A stretch of DNA of 64,000 nt from Nymphaea colorata (GCF_008831285.2 NC_045138.2:12412571-12476570), one strand, 5' to 3'. Numbered from the stretch's first letter, positions 36,426 to 50,430 are shown. Notes: generated by a model not told the origin, from the sequence alone. Numbers and translations: made by a program.

Positions 36426-37670
36426 GGAAATGTTGACGAAATAGTCATCCTTATTGTCACATATGGCTCATCATTCAATTGTTTCGAAGGAATTGGATCC
36501 TTTTCCTCGTTATGAGAATCTCCTTGCTTCTTCCACTTCATCTCGAAGAGTTACTAAAACCAATTCACTCACATTTTCATGTTTCAATTGAACACTTTCC
36601 ATTTTGAATTATGATCAAGAGAGAATATTATTCTTTTTACCAAACAATCATATGCGGATCAATTCACGATCTTATAATCTTATAATAAGAATAAGGGATA
36701 TTTCTTGATCAATCTCCTTGTCCCTCATTCTTCAAGAATAAAAAGGACATTTTCGAGTTTGAATTTTGTCCATTTGGAATATGGTTTCTTTTCTTTTCTT
36801 TTTCTTTGATTTCCTTCCAACATTCCTTAAGTCCCATGGGTATTAGTTTGATTCTTTTAATCAAAAGTACTATGTAAAATCTTTGGTTTCTTTCCTCTCC
36901 GTCAATCTGTATCCCGTAGGTGCAACATTTGAATCAATTTTCTTAGATATGAATCAATATTATTATATTCCAATTCTATCTCGATACATCCCAAGGAAAA
37001 TACCGAATTGGACCCCATATTGACAGATTGGCATGAGATTATCCGTGCGGTTGTGCACTCTTCGAATAGGAATAATTTTTTTGAAAGATCCCAGCGTTCG
37101 TGCTTTGGTGGGTCATCCGAAATCCTTTCGATGACCTATGTTGAAGGGATATCTATATGATCCAATCGATTGCACAAGGCCCGCAGTAGGGATAGTATAT
37201 AGAAAAGACAATCCTTTTCTATTGTCTTAGTATTTGTTAGCGATCCCGACTCAGTGAGTCCTTTCTTCCATGATGAGCTATTGGCACCAGTCCTACATTT
37301 TGTCTCTATGAACCGAGGGGAAAGGGGGGCTTAGTAGAAAGAACATTGTAAGAAGAGAGAGCAAGGAGGTCAGCCTGTTTTAAATATACGACATGGATTT
37401 TGGCAATATGTTGATCCGAATGAATAAGTCTTTTGGTGGAGGGTGAGCCAGGGCCTGCTAGTCAAGAGGATAACAAGCTACAAATTCTGTCTCGGTAGGA
37501 CATGTATTTCTATTACTATAGGTTATGTGGAGTTACCATTATCCTTTTTGCCTAGATTTGCACGTGTCAAATCTCAGCAAAAACTTCTTTCTTGCATAAA
37601 TATTGGGCTGGAATTGACGAACATTCAATACCAATATTAATTTATATTTATGTTTGAATAGATACATAAA

Positions 37671-37720
37671 TGGAGCGTGATTGGTCCTGTTATTAGAAGG
37701 TTTGATCCTTCCATCCCATA
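37671..37720 (+). pseudogene. trnQ: trnQ-UUG remnant in NUPT A
   Basis: The two outer parts of plastid trnQ remain (tggagcgtg, then ttggtcctgtta and ggtttgatccttccatccc). About 22 nt covering the D arm and half the anticodon stem are deleted relative to copy B (63241-63312). Confidence 0.8.
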
Positions 37721-39419
37721 TTAATTCCATCTTAACTTAACAAATATTATTAGTTCTCTTTAATCATCTAAATTTCTATTTAGGACGTTCATGTTGGATA
37801 CAATATAATCATAATCTATTCTGTATTTATAGTTTTTTTCTTTCTAGTTTGGTTTTTCTTGTTAATGATTCTTTTCTCAATTAGACTTTACCTTTCTATT
37901 CTCTTTGCTACACATGGAATTCACTTTTCATGACTGACATAGGTATGAAATTTTTTTTATTTTGGTATAGGCGTGTGGGGTGCATAGACATAGATCCACC
38001 AAAAATGTATTTTTTGATTTTATTCAAAATTGGATTATTCAGGCTATGTCCATACTATTCATATTCGAGCTAGTTAGTCAAAAGAAACTGTATGCTTTAA
38101 TCCAGAAAATTCTAATTCCTGAATGATCCATAACGAGTAGCAAATGTGAACAAAACCTCTTTTATCTTCTAACTTTTAATTAATGGTAAAGAAAATATGG
38201 TAATCACATCTCGTTTAATAATTATCCGAAAATAGAATTAATTTTATTTCGATTCTAATGAGGGTTCGAGTTCGTGGTACCAATTCCACCAACGGGATTT
38301 GAGTTCCTAAGATAGGACTAAATGAAAAAATGGGAATAAAATGCATATCTAGACCTGTTTTGTATTGCACTTATATGTGTTTGGTATTGGTATAGCACTT
38401 ATCTTATACAACTTACAATGAAAGAAGATTCTTTTTTTGGTTGACCGGGTGTGCATAATTCATAATCCATATGAAATGTTTTCTAGATATGTGATGTGCT
38501 GTTCAACAATGGAAGGTATCAATTGCAATATTTGTGGCTATTCCCTATTTCATCAACAAATCAATAGGAATAGATGCATTACATTGTACACAATTTGCAT
38601 CTGTTCTAATGAACTGATGAGTAATGGAATTGTAAATCAATTGGTATGCAGAATAGTGGACTTAATTTACTTGACTTTATCAAACGATTTTGGAAGCAAA
38701 AAAGTAGAATATGCCGAAAAGAAACATGCCACCCCTTTGGATTGTTATTATTCTATTTCAGTAAGAAACAACAAACAGTCTTTGGTTTCGGTTAGAAATT
38801 TGTGTGATGCCTTAAGATATCCATGATTGTCCTCCGTTACAATTGTATATATAACATAACCCCATCGATACTGAAAGATCATGATGCTTTGATTATGGTA
38901 TTCTCAATTAGATTCAAGCATGAATCGAGGACGTCCACTTTATCTTATTTTATTTACTTTACTGTGTCTTTTTTTAATTCAGTTTTTTAGTTTTACTATA
39001 TTTCTTATTATGTTTGATGCTCATGAACAAAAAAATGAAATTAGTTTTAGATTTTGTTTCTCGTCCCATTTATATGGGTTAGACAGTTGATGTTTTAAGG
39101 AAAAACAAAATTAAATTTCAGGTCATGATGATGATCAAAATGATCAGATTGATGTCTAGGAGATATTATAATTTTTGGTTGTGATTGTGAAAACTTGTTG
39201 ATTGATTTAGAGATCAAATTGAATCTACGAAAGAACTACTTTCCACCAATAGAAATGATGGCAAAATACGAGCTTTTTTTTAGATGAAACCATTTTTAAT
39301 GAATCCTTGATACTTGTTGAAGTTTGAGATTAGTTAATTTATCATTTACCATCAAACCACTTTCGCCCTTTCCAGTTTATAGGAAGGAAGAAGGAAAAAA
39401 GACAACTCCAATCCTAATT
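37721..39419 (+). other. trnQ-rps16 spacer and rps16 intron-derived region of NUPT A
   Basis: This lies between trnQ and rps16 exon 2 in the plastid order, so it should be the spacer plus rps16 exon 1 and intron, but I could not find exon 1. An open frame of 129 codons (38437-38826, beginning MVDRVCIIHNPYEM) resembles no protein I know. It is probably chance, given the decayed surroundings. Confidence 0.5.
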
Positions 39420-39640
39420 TGATTGATGATTTTGAGGATCCGTTTGCTGTAGATAGGGAAGAGATCTTTGGAAAGTAGGATTTTACAACCCGATAAAGAA
39501 TCAAATTTATTTAAATGTTCAATCACTTCTATATTTCTTTTAAAAAGGAACTCAACCCATGGAAACTGTTCATGATATTTCAAAAAAGGAAAAGGTATTT
39601 AAGGAACTTCGAGTTAGTCAAACAAAAATGAAATTAATGA
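39420..39640 (+). pseudogene. rps16: rps16 exon 2 in NUPT A
   Basis: The plus strand keeps REEIFGKVGFYNPIKNQIYL, then GTVHDIS and [13 protein letters not shown] with small changes. These match the second exon of plastid ribosomal protein S16. Indels disrupt the frame. Confidence 0.85.
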
Positions 39641-40416
39641 GATCAAAAGATGGACTGGTATAGTAGCTAGTTCTAATTTTGTTTAATTATTTCTTCGCCA
39701 CTCTCTAGCTATATTCATACCTATTTGCTATTGTTCCTATATGGTTTGAGATAATGTAAGAACAAAAAATTTCTTTGTCTTTTTATATTTATATGAATTT
39801 GAGAGGAATAGAAAAAGGGTTGTACATAATAACTGAAGTCCATGTAATTATGAGATTACCATTACTCAGATGGTTTTCCTTGGGATTCCCTCATGTCAAG
39901 AAACAAGAGGTAGATTCTGGGGCATATAGTGATAGTGAATAAATATGATATTCTTTTTTACCTACATCTTCTTTACTTCACTTAATTTTAATTTCTTGTA
40001 GTCCCGATCTAACACAAGGCCTTATCTTATTTATATTTAGTTTATTTATTGTCTTTTTGTATTTGATTTCCCAATATTATGTTTGTGTTGACAACAGTCT
40101 CTTGAATAAATAGAATACCATACAATTTGATCGAAGGCAAACTGATCTCTTCTTGCAGTTTTATAGGTTTGGTTTTTTACTTCATTCAAAGGATGGGTTT
40201 GAGGGATTGTTTGTGATACAGGAAGTAGTTTTTTATTTACTAAAGCTGTACTTATTTGTGAATATGCTCTTCTTTATTGTATAGATTTTTTAGAACCATA
40301 GTTTCTTCTAAACTTGCTGTTATTCTTATGCTTATGTTAGTTCAATGTTTTGACCTGATTGGTTTAGGTAATCAAAGATCTTGATTTTTATTTCGATCTT
40401 AATTAGATCCTTATCT

Positions 40417-40453
40417 AGGTTGCTAATTCAACGGTAGAGTACTGAGATTGTAA
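40417..40453 (+). pseudogene. trnK: trnK-UUU 5' exon in NUPT A
   Basis: The 37-nt 5' half of plastid trnK is recognisable (ggttgctaattcaacggtag, then agtactgag). It is followed by its group II intron start (atgcagctatgatctttt). The intron sequence continues to about 41138 and stops before matK. The 3' exon is absent. Confidence 0.85.
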
Positions 40454-41141
40454 ATGCAGCTATGATCTTTTACACATTAGGATGAAGCAGATTCATCCAT
40501 AACATCGGTAGAGTTTGTAAGACCATGACTGATCTTGAAAGGGCATGAATGAAAAAAAACAACATGTTGTATCAATTGATACTATGAGAATACTTCATTC
40601 ATATCTAGTTATATTAGATCCATAAAAAATGTCCTTTTAATTCTTAGCTAGAGCGATTCAAAATTCATTCACAGTTGCGTGAAGTGAACAAGGCTCCAAT
40701 TATAAGGAAAAACCAAAAGCAATGCATTTTTTTTATTATTTGAATTCGAACAAATACCCGATCTGATTAGATGTTAAAAATATATTAACAGCCCTCCTGC
40801 GAGTGGATCATTGGTTCATTAAAACAAAAATTCCTAACTATTCATTGTTCTCCTCAATGTGTACAAGAAACTATGTACTAATCAATATGACTCATTCCAA
40901 AGTCAAAAGAGCGATAGAGTTGCAAAAATAAATGATTTCGAATAGACAAGCTCTTGTAACTATACCCAAAGGCAAACGAGTTGGATGGAAAAAGATAGGA
41001 TGCATTGATTAGACGTCTTGTCTCCAGGTATATCAGTTTTTATAATATAGCTTGTTAGGACCATATCGCACTATGTATTGATTATTTAATAACCCAAGAA
41101 AACTTTTCGCGTATGCGGTTCAAGTTTCATTTCTTTCTAAC

Positions 41142-41556
41142 TCCCTCTCGGTTCCAACAAGCCGTAGAACGAGTGAATCTGAGCTGGGAGTAGAATTGTG
41201 TAGGGCTGTGAAGCTGCCCCTATCCTTCGGCAGGTTCAGAATGCAAAACCTACTGTCTAGGCTATTGCTGCGTCCCCTAATTCAGCCGACCCTGTTGCTA
41301 TCTCTCCTCGACATCTCAGATAGACCAGCAGACGAGAGGCACTACTTTTTCGGTAATTTCCTAGTAATCAGTGACTCCAGCAACTTCGACTCCCTCACGT
41401 CCCTTCTGTCCTTCAAGGGTGCACAAAGAGTTCTTTTGGAGCAATATCTTCATCATCTCGGAGCTTCGCTCAAGGAGAATCTAATATCTTCTAGAGTAAG
41501 AGTTCATTTTTCTAAATCATTCTCATTAGAGGTATGTGACCAATAGCTCATTGCCG
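41142..41556 (+). repeat. 0.41-kb direct repeat, unit 1
   Basis: Matches 42491-42908 over its length with roughly one difference in ten. It begins ctccctctcggttccaacaa directly next to the end of NUPT A and has a conserved frame (NFLVISDSSNFDSLTSLLSF, KGAQRVLLEQYLHHLGASLK) that I cannot place. It could be the LTR of a small element, but the ends are not TG...CA. Confidence 0.7.
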
Positions 41557-42490
41557 CCCATTCAGTGAGCAAATTTCCAACGATGAGTAGGGGAAGCATG
41601 GTGGCAGCCGACGTCACATGGAAGGCAGACGACCTGGCGGCAGGCTCAACGAGCAACCAGCGTGCAGCGGCGTGAACGGCGTGAACAACCGGCAAACTGT
41701 AACTCCACTAGTCAGGCGTCATCTTTTCCTCTCCAACAGGCAGCAGCATGCGAGCAGGTCTCCCCTCTTCTATTTAAACCCTTATCGACGAGAAATTCGA
41801 TAGTTTTCGATCGTCTTGTAAAACTTACAAATCTCTAAGCAATCCTTTGTCAATTTGAGCACGAATCGATCCTGCACTTAAGCTCGAAACAACTCCCCAA
41901 GTGCTCAGATCGGTTCCCCTGTCTCCTACAATTCCGACGAGCCCAACCTCGGCCGGTGCTGTGACTCCCATCGGTTGGAATTAACAAATTCCCCGCTGCC
42001 GGTTTGTTTCCTATAGTAAATCTCCCCCTGCTCGAGTGAAGGAGAAAATGTAGTCTTCGATGGCTGTTCAACTGCACGCCGTTGATACTTCCAGCGATCA
42101 ATCTCCAAGCTGTGGTTTAGACAACATCATCAGTGCGTTGTGGATCCAACAGACCAGCGCTTGACACCTCAGGTGAGTCTACCGATCGAATCTCTCGATC
42201 TCCGGCCGCCCTTGTTCTGAAACAAAAATATCCCGACAGCTTTGTTCAAACCGGCACTGTGGTCTCTACCAGCGACCAAACGCCGCCAAATTGCTCAAGT
42301 AGAATCCCCGGCATGTGACGATTCTAACAAGCCCAAGCTCGACCGGAGTTGGTCGAAGTTGCAGGTTTTCTGGCTGCCTGTTCGCCTGTCTCTATGCTAC
42401 TGTCCCTAGTACAACAGAACATACCTCCGTTCAACGGCCATATCTTCGGATCCCATTGTTGGGTATTCATGAGGAAGGACTCTTTGTCTT
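41557..42490. other. GC-richer spacer between the 0.41-kb direct repeats
   Basis: This 930-bp stretch has higher GC than the surroundings and includes a promoter-like phrase (ttctatttaaacccttatcg, 41769-41788). Open frames on both strands are short and unrecognised. It could be the interior of a small retroelement, but I see no primer-binding site or protein domain. Confidence 0.4.
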
Positions 42491-42908
42491 CCTGACTCCC
42501 TCTCGGTTCCAACAAGCTGTAGAACGAGTGAATCCGAGCTAGAAGCAGAATTCTGTAGGGTTGTAAAGCTGCCCCTATTCTTTGGCAGGTTCAGAACGCA
42601 GAACCTGTTGTCTTGGCTGTTGCTGTGTCCCCTACTTCAGCCGACCCTATTGTTATCTCTCCTCGGCATCTCAGATAGGCCAGCGAACGAGACGCACTGC
42701 TTTTCTGGTAATTTCCTAGTCATTAGTGACTGCAACAACTTCGACTCTCTCACGACCCTTCTGTCCTTCAAGGGTGCACAAAGAGATCTCTTGGAGCAAT
42801 ATCTTCATCATGTTGGAGCTTCGCTCAAGGTGAATCTATAAGATCTTCCGAAGTAAGAGTTCCTCTTCTAAATCATTCTCATTAGAAGTATGTGACCAAT
42901 ATCTCATT
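42491..42908 (+). repeat. 0.41-kb direct repeat, unit 2
   Basis: Partner of 41142-41556, with the same frame (NFLVISDCNNFDSLTTLLSF, KGAQRDLLEQYLHHVGASLK). The conservation of the reading frame between units is noticeable. Confidence 0.7.
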
Positions 42909-44811
<1,903 letters not shown>

Positions 44812-46375
44812 TCAATATTTTCTCAAACACTACACTGCATTTAGAGTAAAAGATGTTTAAGCCAAAATGAAATGCATCAACACATAGCCCTTGAATTGAT
44901 TACCTTCGGTAAAGGCTTCAATGACGGTTGATCCTTGTACCGACGGGTGAGTCCCTTTCTCTCTCATTTTCAAAACAAAACCTCATTTTTTTGAAGCAGT
45001 AAAAAAAAAAAAATTTGGAGATGCAAACAGAGTGGCTCTTTATCGAAGCTATAGTTCTACCCTCCATTGTCTTCTCCCTAGCTCTGTAGTTAAGTAGGAA
45101 AGGAGCCATGGACATGCCTCTTTCCCCTCATTCCCCCCATTTTTGGTTGAGATGGCAGAGAAGGCTGCATTTTTTGGTACATTTGTTTTGATTCACTAGT
45201 CCGAGATGCCTCTATGTGCTGATCTTGCCTCTTTGAGACAAAGGAATCTACCATAGTTCATCTAACCATTGTTTGCCCAATTATCATATTTTTCCACTTA
45301 GAGAATTTTCAGTGGTTTCACCTAATTAGAGTGCAACAATGATTCTAGGTGTCATCTATTGAGTTGATTAACCATTGTGTATGAAAGTGCAGTCAGTTTT
45401 TTATCTATTGTAAACTCATTAGTGCAAACCCAAATTTTTCATGCCACCAAAGGCTGCACCTAAATTTATGCAAGGGGATTATTTTCATAACTTGGTGTCA
45501 ATTATTTTAAAAAATTTATGTTAGCTATTGTAAAGGTCTCATAAGTGGGTGTCAATTTTTTCAAAAGCTTTCGTGTGTTGTTAACTATAGCTTCAATATT
45601 TTTTCAAACACCACACCACATTTAGAGTAAAAGATGTTTAAGCCAAAATGAAATGCATCAACAATAAGCATAGCCCTTGGATTGATTACCTTCGGTAAAG
45701 GCGTCGAGGACGGTCAATCCTTGTGCAGATAGGTGAGTCTATTTCTCTTTCATTTTCAAAACAAAATCTCATTTTTTTTGAAGCACTCAAAAAAAAAATT
45801 TTTTTTTTTGAGGATGTGAACAGAGTGACTCTTTATCGAAACTATAGTTCTACCCTCCATTGTCTTCTCCCTAGCTCTGTAGTTAAGTAGGAAAGGAGCC
45901 ATGGACATGCCTCTTTCCCCTCATTCCCCCCATTTTTGGTTGAGATGGCAGAGAAGGCTGCATTTTTTGGTACATTTGTTTTGATTCACTAGTCCGAGAT
46001 GCCTCTATGTGCTAATCTTGCCTCTTTGAGACAAAGGAATCTACCATAGTTCATCTAACCATTGTTTGCCCAATTATCATATTTTTCCACTTAGAGAATT
46101 TTCAGTGGTTTCAGGTAATTAGAGTGCAACAATGATTCTAGGTGTCATCTATTGAGCTGATTAACCATTGTGTATGAAAGTGCAGTCAGTTTTTTATCTA
46201 TTGTAAACTCAGTAGTGCAAACCAAATAATTGCCTCTTTACCCAAATTTTTCATGCCACCAAAAGCGGCACCTAAAAATTTATGCAAGGGGATCATAAGT
46301 TGGTGTCAATTATTTTCAAAAATTTATGTTAGCTATCGTAAAGATCACATAAGTGGTTGTCAACTTTTTCTAAAG
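44812..46375. repeat. ~0.78-kb tandem duplication at the left edge of copy B
   Basis: Unit 1 is about 44812-45587 and unit 2 about 45588-46375. Both contain gctttatcgaagctatagtt-type start sequences (45038, 45833), a long near-identical middle and the same end. The matching part of copy A (24510-24850) is one shorter unit with an internal deletion. Confidence 0.85.
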
Positions 46376-46847
46376 CTTTCGTGTGTTGTTTACTTGTTTT
46401 GCAACTGAGGGGATTCATGCAATATTATTCACTTTTGTTGCTTTGGAAAAGTCTATGCATGAAGAGGAAGCTAATAGGGCTGGAGTTCAAGTTCGTTGTT
46501 AGGAGACAGATTAATGTATGAGTTTGGCCTAATTCACTTTTAATTCTGCTTAAATGAATTTGACAACTTTAGACTTTTTTTATTTGGGGTTTACAATGAC
46601 ATTTATTTGAAAGTACATAACTTTACTTTTAAATGAAATCATACTTCTTCTTACATGATATAGATAATATCATAAGGAAAGGCATACCTAGATTTTTCGA
46701 AGGTAGGCGTAGAATGCTTTTGAACTATAATAAAAAACTTTGTTTATAACATTTATTACAAAAAAAAAAATTATGGGGAAGAAGTAACATAAGGAACAGT
46801 GATAATAATGGCATGTCGCAACCACCAAGACAGAAGCAGGGGATTTG

Positions 46848-46853
46848 TTTATT
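46848..46853 (-). promoter_or_regulatory. candidate polyadenylation signal of carbonic anhydrase copy B
   Basis: AATAAA on the minus strand about 55 nt beyond the stop, as in copy A. Confidence 0.4.
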
Positions 46854-46906
46854 TTACTATCAGTACATGAAGAATATGAATTATCTGTTTCAAAAAAAGA
46901 AAGAAC

Positions 46907-47580
46907 TCAGACATGCGGTACATATGCATTGAATCTTGGAGTGTAGAAGTAGATGGGCCTTCGATTGGCAGGTTGTACTGGCCTCGCATTAGCCTCGTAA
47001 TTCTGTTAACAGAAAGGCAGAAGAACAGGAATCAGACACTTTAGTGAGCAAAGACACGACGTGACATTGTTGGGCGATGGCCAACTGGCAAATTAAGTCA
47101 AAGCTCTTCTTTAGTTTTAAACAAGTGTATATCACAAAAAAATGGAAAAGAAAAGGGGCAGACAGCTGATTTTTAACACATATATATATATATATTGGCA
47201 AAGCCTAAATCACTTATGTGAAAGTACGAAAAAACTAGTCGTCTTAAACTTTTGCTAAAAATTATTGTAAACAACACGAAACATTGTAATGTATTTGTAA
47301 ATACTAATTGAGTATAAAATATGTCTCAATTCAAGTTATTTTTAAGAAAAAATGTTGATTTTTCCACTATTAAAGATTTGGTATCATATGAGCTGTTTTT
47401 TTTTTATTATTATAGAAACATGTTAGATTTTAAAATGATTAATTTAGTATATGATTCTCATCAACACATTTTTAAGATCATATTTATACGGTTAGATTAT
47501 ATAAAAAAGTGGTTTAGCAATCGATTTTGAATGGTCTGGCTTTTATTGCCCTTAGATCTAGTGGTCTAGGATCTATCATT

Positions 47581-47621
<41 letters not shown>

Positions 47622-49800
47622 AATTAAAATAAGCTAGTCGCTTATATACTCGAATGATTAATTTTTTTATTTTGTATCGTTAAACACGGTCACAAAAAGG
47701 TGCATTTACAGTCACAAGTTGCTTGGCCACCGTTTTTAATGATAGAATGCATTCTTTGTTATGATTTGTAACGACAAAAGAAAAAATAACTGTCCAGCGT
47801 GGCTGGCTGATTTCGAAAATATGGTAAAGAAGTATGGTTATGAAAAATAAAGATTTAAAAAATATAAGTTAAGTTTGTGCCAACTTATGATGATTTGGAC
47901 GGGAAGAAGAATAAAAAAAAAAAAAAGAGTATACTCACGTCGTGGACCGCGTCCCTCAGCAACTTCACCTGCTCCCTGGAAACTGTCCTCACCTGAAATC
48001 CACCCCACGTAAACATGTCAAAGGACGAAACTTAATAATATTCACACGGTTTCCCAAAGAAATTTCTCCTGCCCGTCACAACAAAACAAAATTGAAGAGA
48101 AAATTAATTCGTTCCCGCACAAAACCCACAGACTGGGAACGCAATGCCCACACATGGTTGATTGCTTTCCATGTGAAAATATTTTTTCGATATTTGCGCG
48201 AGGACTCCATGCTTCTAGAGAAAACTAAATGGGAGCCCGACATCTACAGAAGGTTAGGTGAATCCTCCTTAAAGTTCGTGCAAATATAATAAAGCTAAGC
48301 CAATTGCACCCTCTTTCAAGAACATGAAAGGCCAATTTTCGAAAAGCAACAAGGAAAGTAGCTCCCTTGAGAGGCAAGAGACAACTTGCTATGTCACATT
48401 CAAGGTGACGCTGAATTCCTCCAATATATTTTTGGCAAGCTGGCGTTGGTGCCCCCCTCTAAAATTACTAGAAAATTAATATAATTCGCAGTCAAAATTC
48501 TGTTGTTTTCTGTCAGTTAACCGAGTTCTTTAATTTCTGCGGCGGAAAATCTAGCAGAAGTGAATAATAATAATAGTCATAGTAATAATTGCAGACTTAA
48601 TTACCTTCTTAGATATGGTCCAGATGACGCCCTCGGTGCATGGAGGAGTGGTGAGGGATCCCAAGTATCTGTAGTACTTCCTACTCCCAATCTTCACTCC
48701 CCTAGGATCCAAAATGCCCGCTTCCATCTCCGCTTCTTTCTTGTCGATAACCTTCTTTATCTCATCGCTCAACTGTAGAAGCAATAGATCGCCTCAAATT
48801 AATCATCTCACTGATGGTCTTTCCCACCATTCAGATGAAGCAGAAAACGCGTTCGACATAACATCACAGAGAGAGAATACTAGCCTGATGAAGAAAGGTG
48901 TCTTGGCGGCCGATCTTGTAGAGGATTCCCACGACAGCAGTCTGGTTGTCTTCGGTTTGATGGACGATGTGGAGCTCCAGGTCGTATCTCCTCCCATTGA
49001 TCGTGTGCTCAGAGGGAGAATGCCAATGCAATTGTCTCAGAAAGAACTCTGTCCCGTTTATGTACATGGCTCCCGCTCCGCTCTCCCATTTCAACTGCTC
49101 CCCACAACAAAAATAAAGCGCCAGTTAACAATTCCACACCCGCACATTCATGATCACAGCAAACCGATATCCTTCTAACATCCATTCGATCACTCTGTTA
49201 TAGAGCTCATCTATAAATCCAAGAAACACAGGATTTGTTCATCATGGGATGCAGCTCGACTATTTATTGTGTTTTTTATGGAAAAAACTCACTGCTGATT
49301 ATGACAGACTCTGAGGAACCTACAGCAAACGCCTATTTAAATACTGTGATCCTGTGATCTAAAGCCGTTTCCTGCTAAAGGTTATACCTTGTATGCAGAT
49401 CACAGACCCAAGGAAAGAAAAACAGAGAAAGACATATAACAGTAGAATAGGAAAAGCAAAGCTAAAATTTTCGGCCCCAGTCACGGATATGACTAGCATA
49501 TGATCATTTCTTTTAGAAGGAAAAAATTGAGGATAAAACCTTACCATGATATCATGGCCTCTGTTTTTTATGGTTCCTTTTGCGGGCATGTAGGTCCTCC
49601 TGAGTCTGCCCAAGTGAGGCAACACCACGACCCTCTCATTCAACAGATCAATGGGCGACTGCATGCGCCCACGGCTGCAATTGCTCCACTCCTTGTGAAG
49701 CTCTCCCCAGTGTTCCGGACCCTTCACGCTCCCTTTCTGATAATCAAATTCCTTTTCATCCTCTGCAAGAACATTGATTAGTCAGAAACAGGTCCATTAA

Positions 49801-49831
<31 letters not shown>

Positions 49832-50312
49832 GGCATCGATGATGGATGTTAGTATTTGGGTTGAAATCTTGGTGCAGAAATCTAGACGTCTTTTCTTGCT
49901 TATGTACCAAGACTTCCTTCTCCACTTTGATTTATGCATTTCATGTCAAACTGATCTAGAACTCCTTTTTAACACAGAGTCGGAGTTTTCTAGAACAGCA
50001 AGCAGAGGATACATGCTCAGGAGAGATTCAAACTCATGGCATGTATCCTTGCAACTGGGTGACACGTTCAAATGCGATTGCTGTCAGATGATGAGGTGTA
50101 CTACTGTAAAAGATGAGCAGTATTTCTGGAGGAGCCCCAAAGGATTGGAGACAGACAGCAACCATTTTAAACATAAAAGCAGAAAGCAAGAAATTAATGA
50201 GGAAACCAATGAAGCTCGTATTACCAACTTCCTGAGAGGCAACTAAAAGAGGATAGGCAGCAAGGAAAGCTAAGGCATGAAGAACAAATAGAACGCTGAG
50301 GAAGGAAGCCAT
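46907..50312 (-). CDS. secreted alpha-carbonic anhydrase, copy B (6 exons, 277 aa)
   Basis: A paralogue of the gene at 25382-27911 with identical exon sizes: 50312-50225, 49762-49545, 49094-48885, 48772-48605, 47992-47939, 47002-46907. The frame is open throughout. The signal peptide, zinc histidines, E131, T213, both cysteines and the glycosylation sequons are all retained. I see four substitutions: R38Q, M145I, Q171H and K241R. M145I lies directly beside zinc ligand H144. The GC donor of intron 3 is kept (CAG|GCTAGT). Introns 4 and 5 carry insertions of about 455 and 360 bp that copy A lacks, but the splice sites are untouched. Promoter motifs match copy A, so both copies are probably expressed, unless chromatin or unseen upstream elements differ. 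Confidence 0.93.
47310..47672. other. copy-B-only insertion in carbonic anhydrase intron 5
   Basis: Copy A passes directly from tactaatt to tgtatcgataaac (25775-25800). Copy B has about 360 extra bp, including a (TA)n run at 47586-47618. I see no clear terminal repeats, so it is either an insertion in B or a clean deletion in A. Confidence 0.65.
48060..48514. other. copy-B-only insertion in carbonic anhydrase intron 4
   Basis: The homologous sequence in copy A is uninterrupted (cggtttcccaaagttcaccg, 26110-26130). Copy B has about 455 bp between tttcccaaag and gttaaccgag. No inverted ends or target duplication are obvious. An open frame runs through it from exon 5 on the opposite strand but looks like chance. 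Confidence 0.65.
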
Positions 50313-50390
50313 CTTCTCTTTCTACAACTCCAAGATGCAAGCTCCCTTTCTTGAGAACGAGTCGTTTAGTGGAGGGATGTCATTCGGCCT

Positions 50391-50398
50391 CATATATA
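50391..50398 (-). promoter_or_regulatory. TATA box of carbonic anhydrase copy B
   Basis: CTATATAT-type sequence about 80 bp upstream of the ATG, matching copy A. Confidence 0.5.
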
Positions 50399-50430
50399 GA
50401 GAAATACAGGAATCAACACGAGCGACGATC

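Larger units (their letters stand above)
24490..41138. repeat. segmental duplication, copy A
   Basis: The block matches 45829 to the window end in the same orientation: a leader sequence (24510-25380), the carbonic anhydrase gene, about 5 kb of AT-rich flank with a MITE, then a NUPT. Comparison can be made up to about 38430, where copy B leaves the window, so the right end of the homology is unknown. The offset grows from about 21.3 kb at the left to 24.9 kb in ndhB because of insertions and deletions after duplication. Confidence 0.9.
33113..41138. other. nuclear plastid DNA (NUPT), copy A, mosaic of two plastid regions
   Basis: About 33113-37440 derives from the plastid inverted repeat: trnL-ndhB spacer, ndhB, rps7 start, rps12 3' exons and the spacer towards trnV. 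From about 37440 the sequence jumps to the large single-copy region: psbK-trnQ spacer, trnQ, rps16 and trnK. It stops just before where matK would begin. All genes carry stops, indels or deletions. A (TA)n tract at 33099-33112 marks the left junction. Confidence 0.88.

Noticed and set aside
33113-41138. Mitochondrial rather than plastid origin of the organellar DNA
   Set aside because: Gene order and content (ndhB-rps7-rps12, trnQ-rps16-trnK, NDH genes) are those of plastids. Plastid DNA inside mitochondria would be less decayed and would not share a nuclear segmental duplication with a multi-exon secreted enzyme gene.
47942-48289. Plus-strand 115-codon frame as a new gene in copy B
   Set aside because: It begins antisense to carbonic anhydrase exon 5 and runs into the copy-B insertion. 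There is no homology or conservation in copy A.
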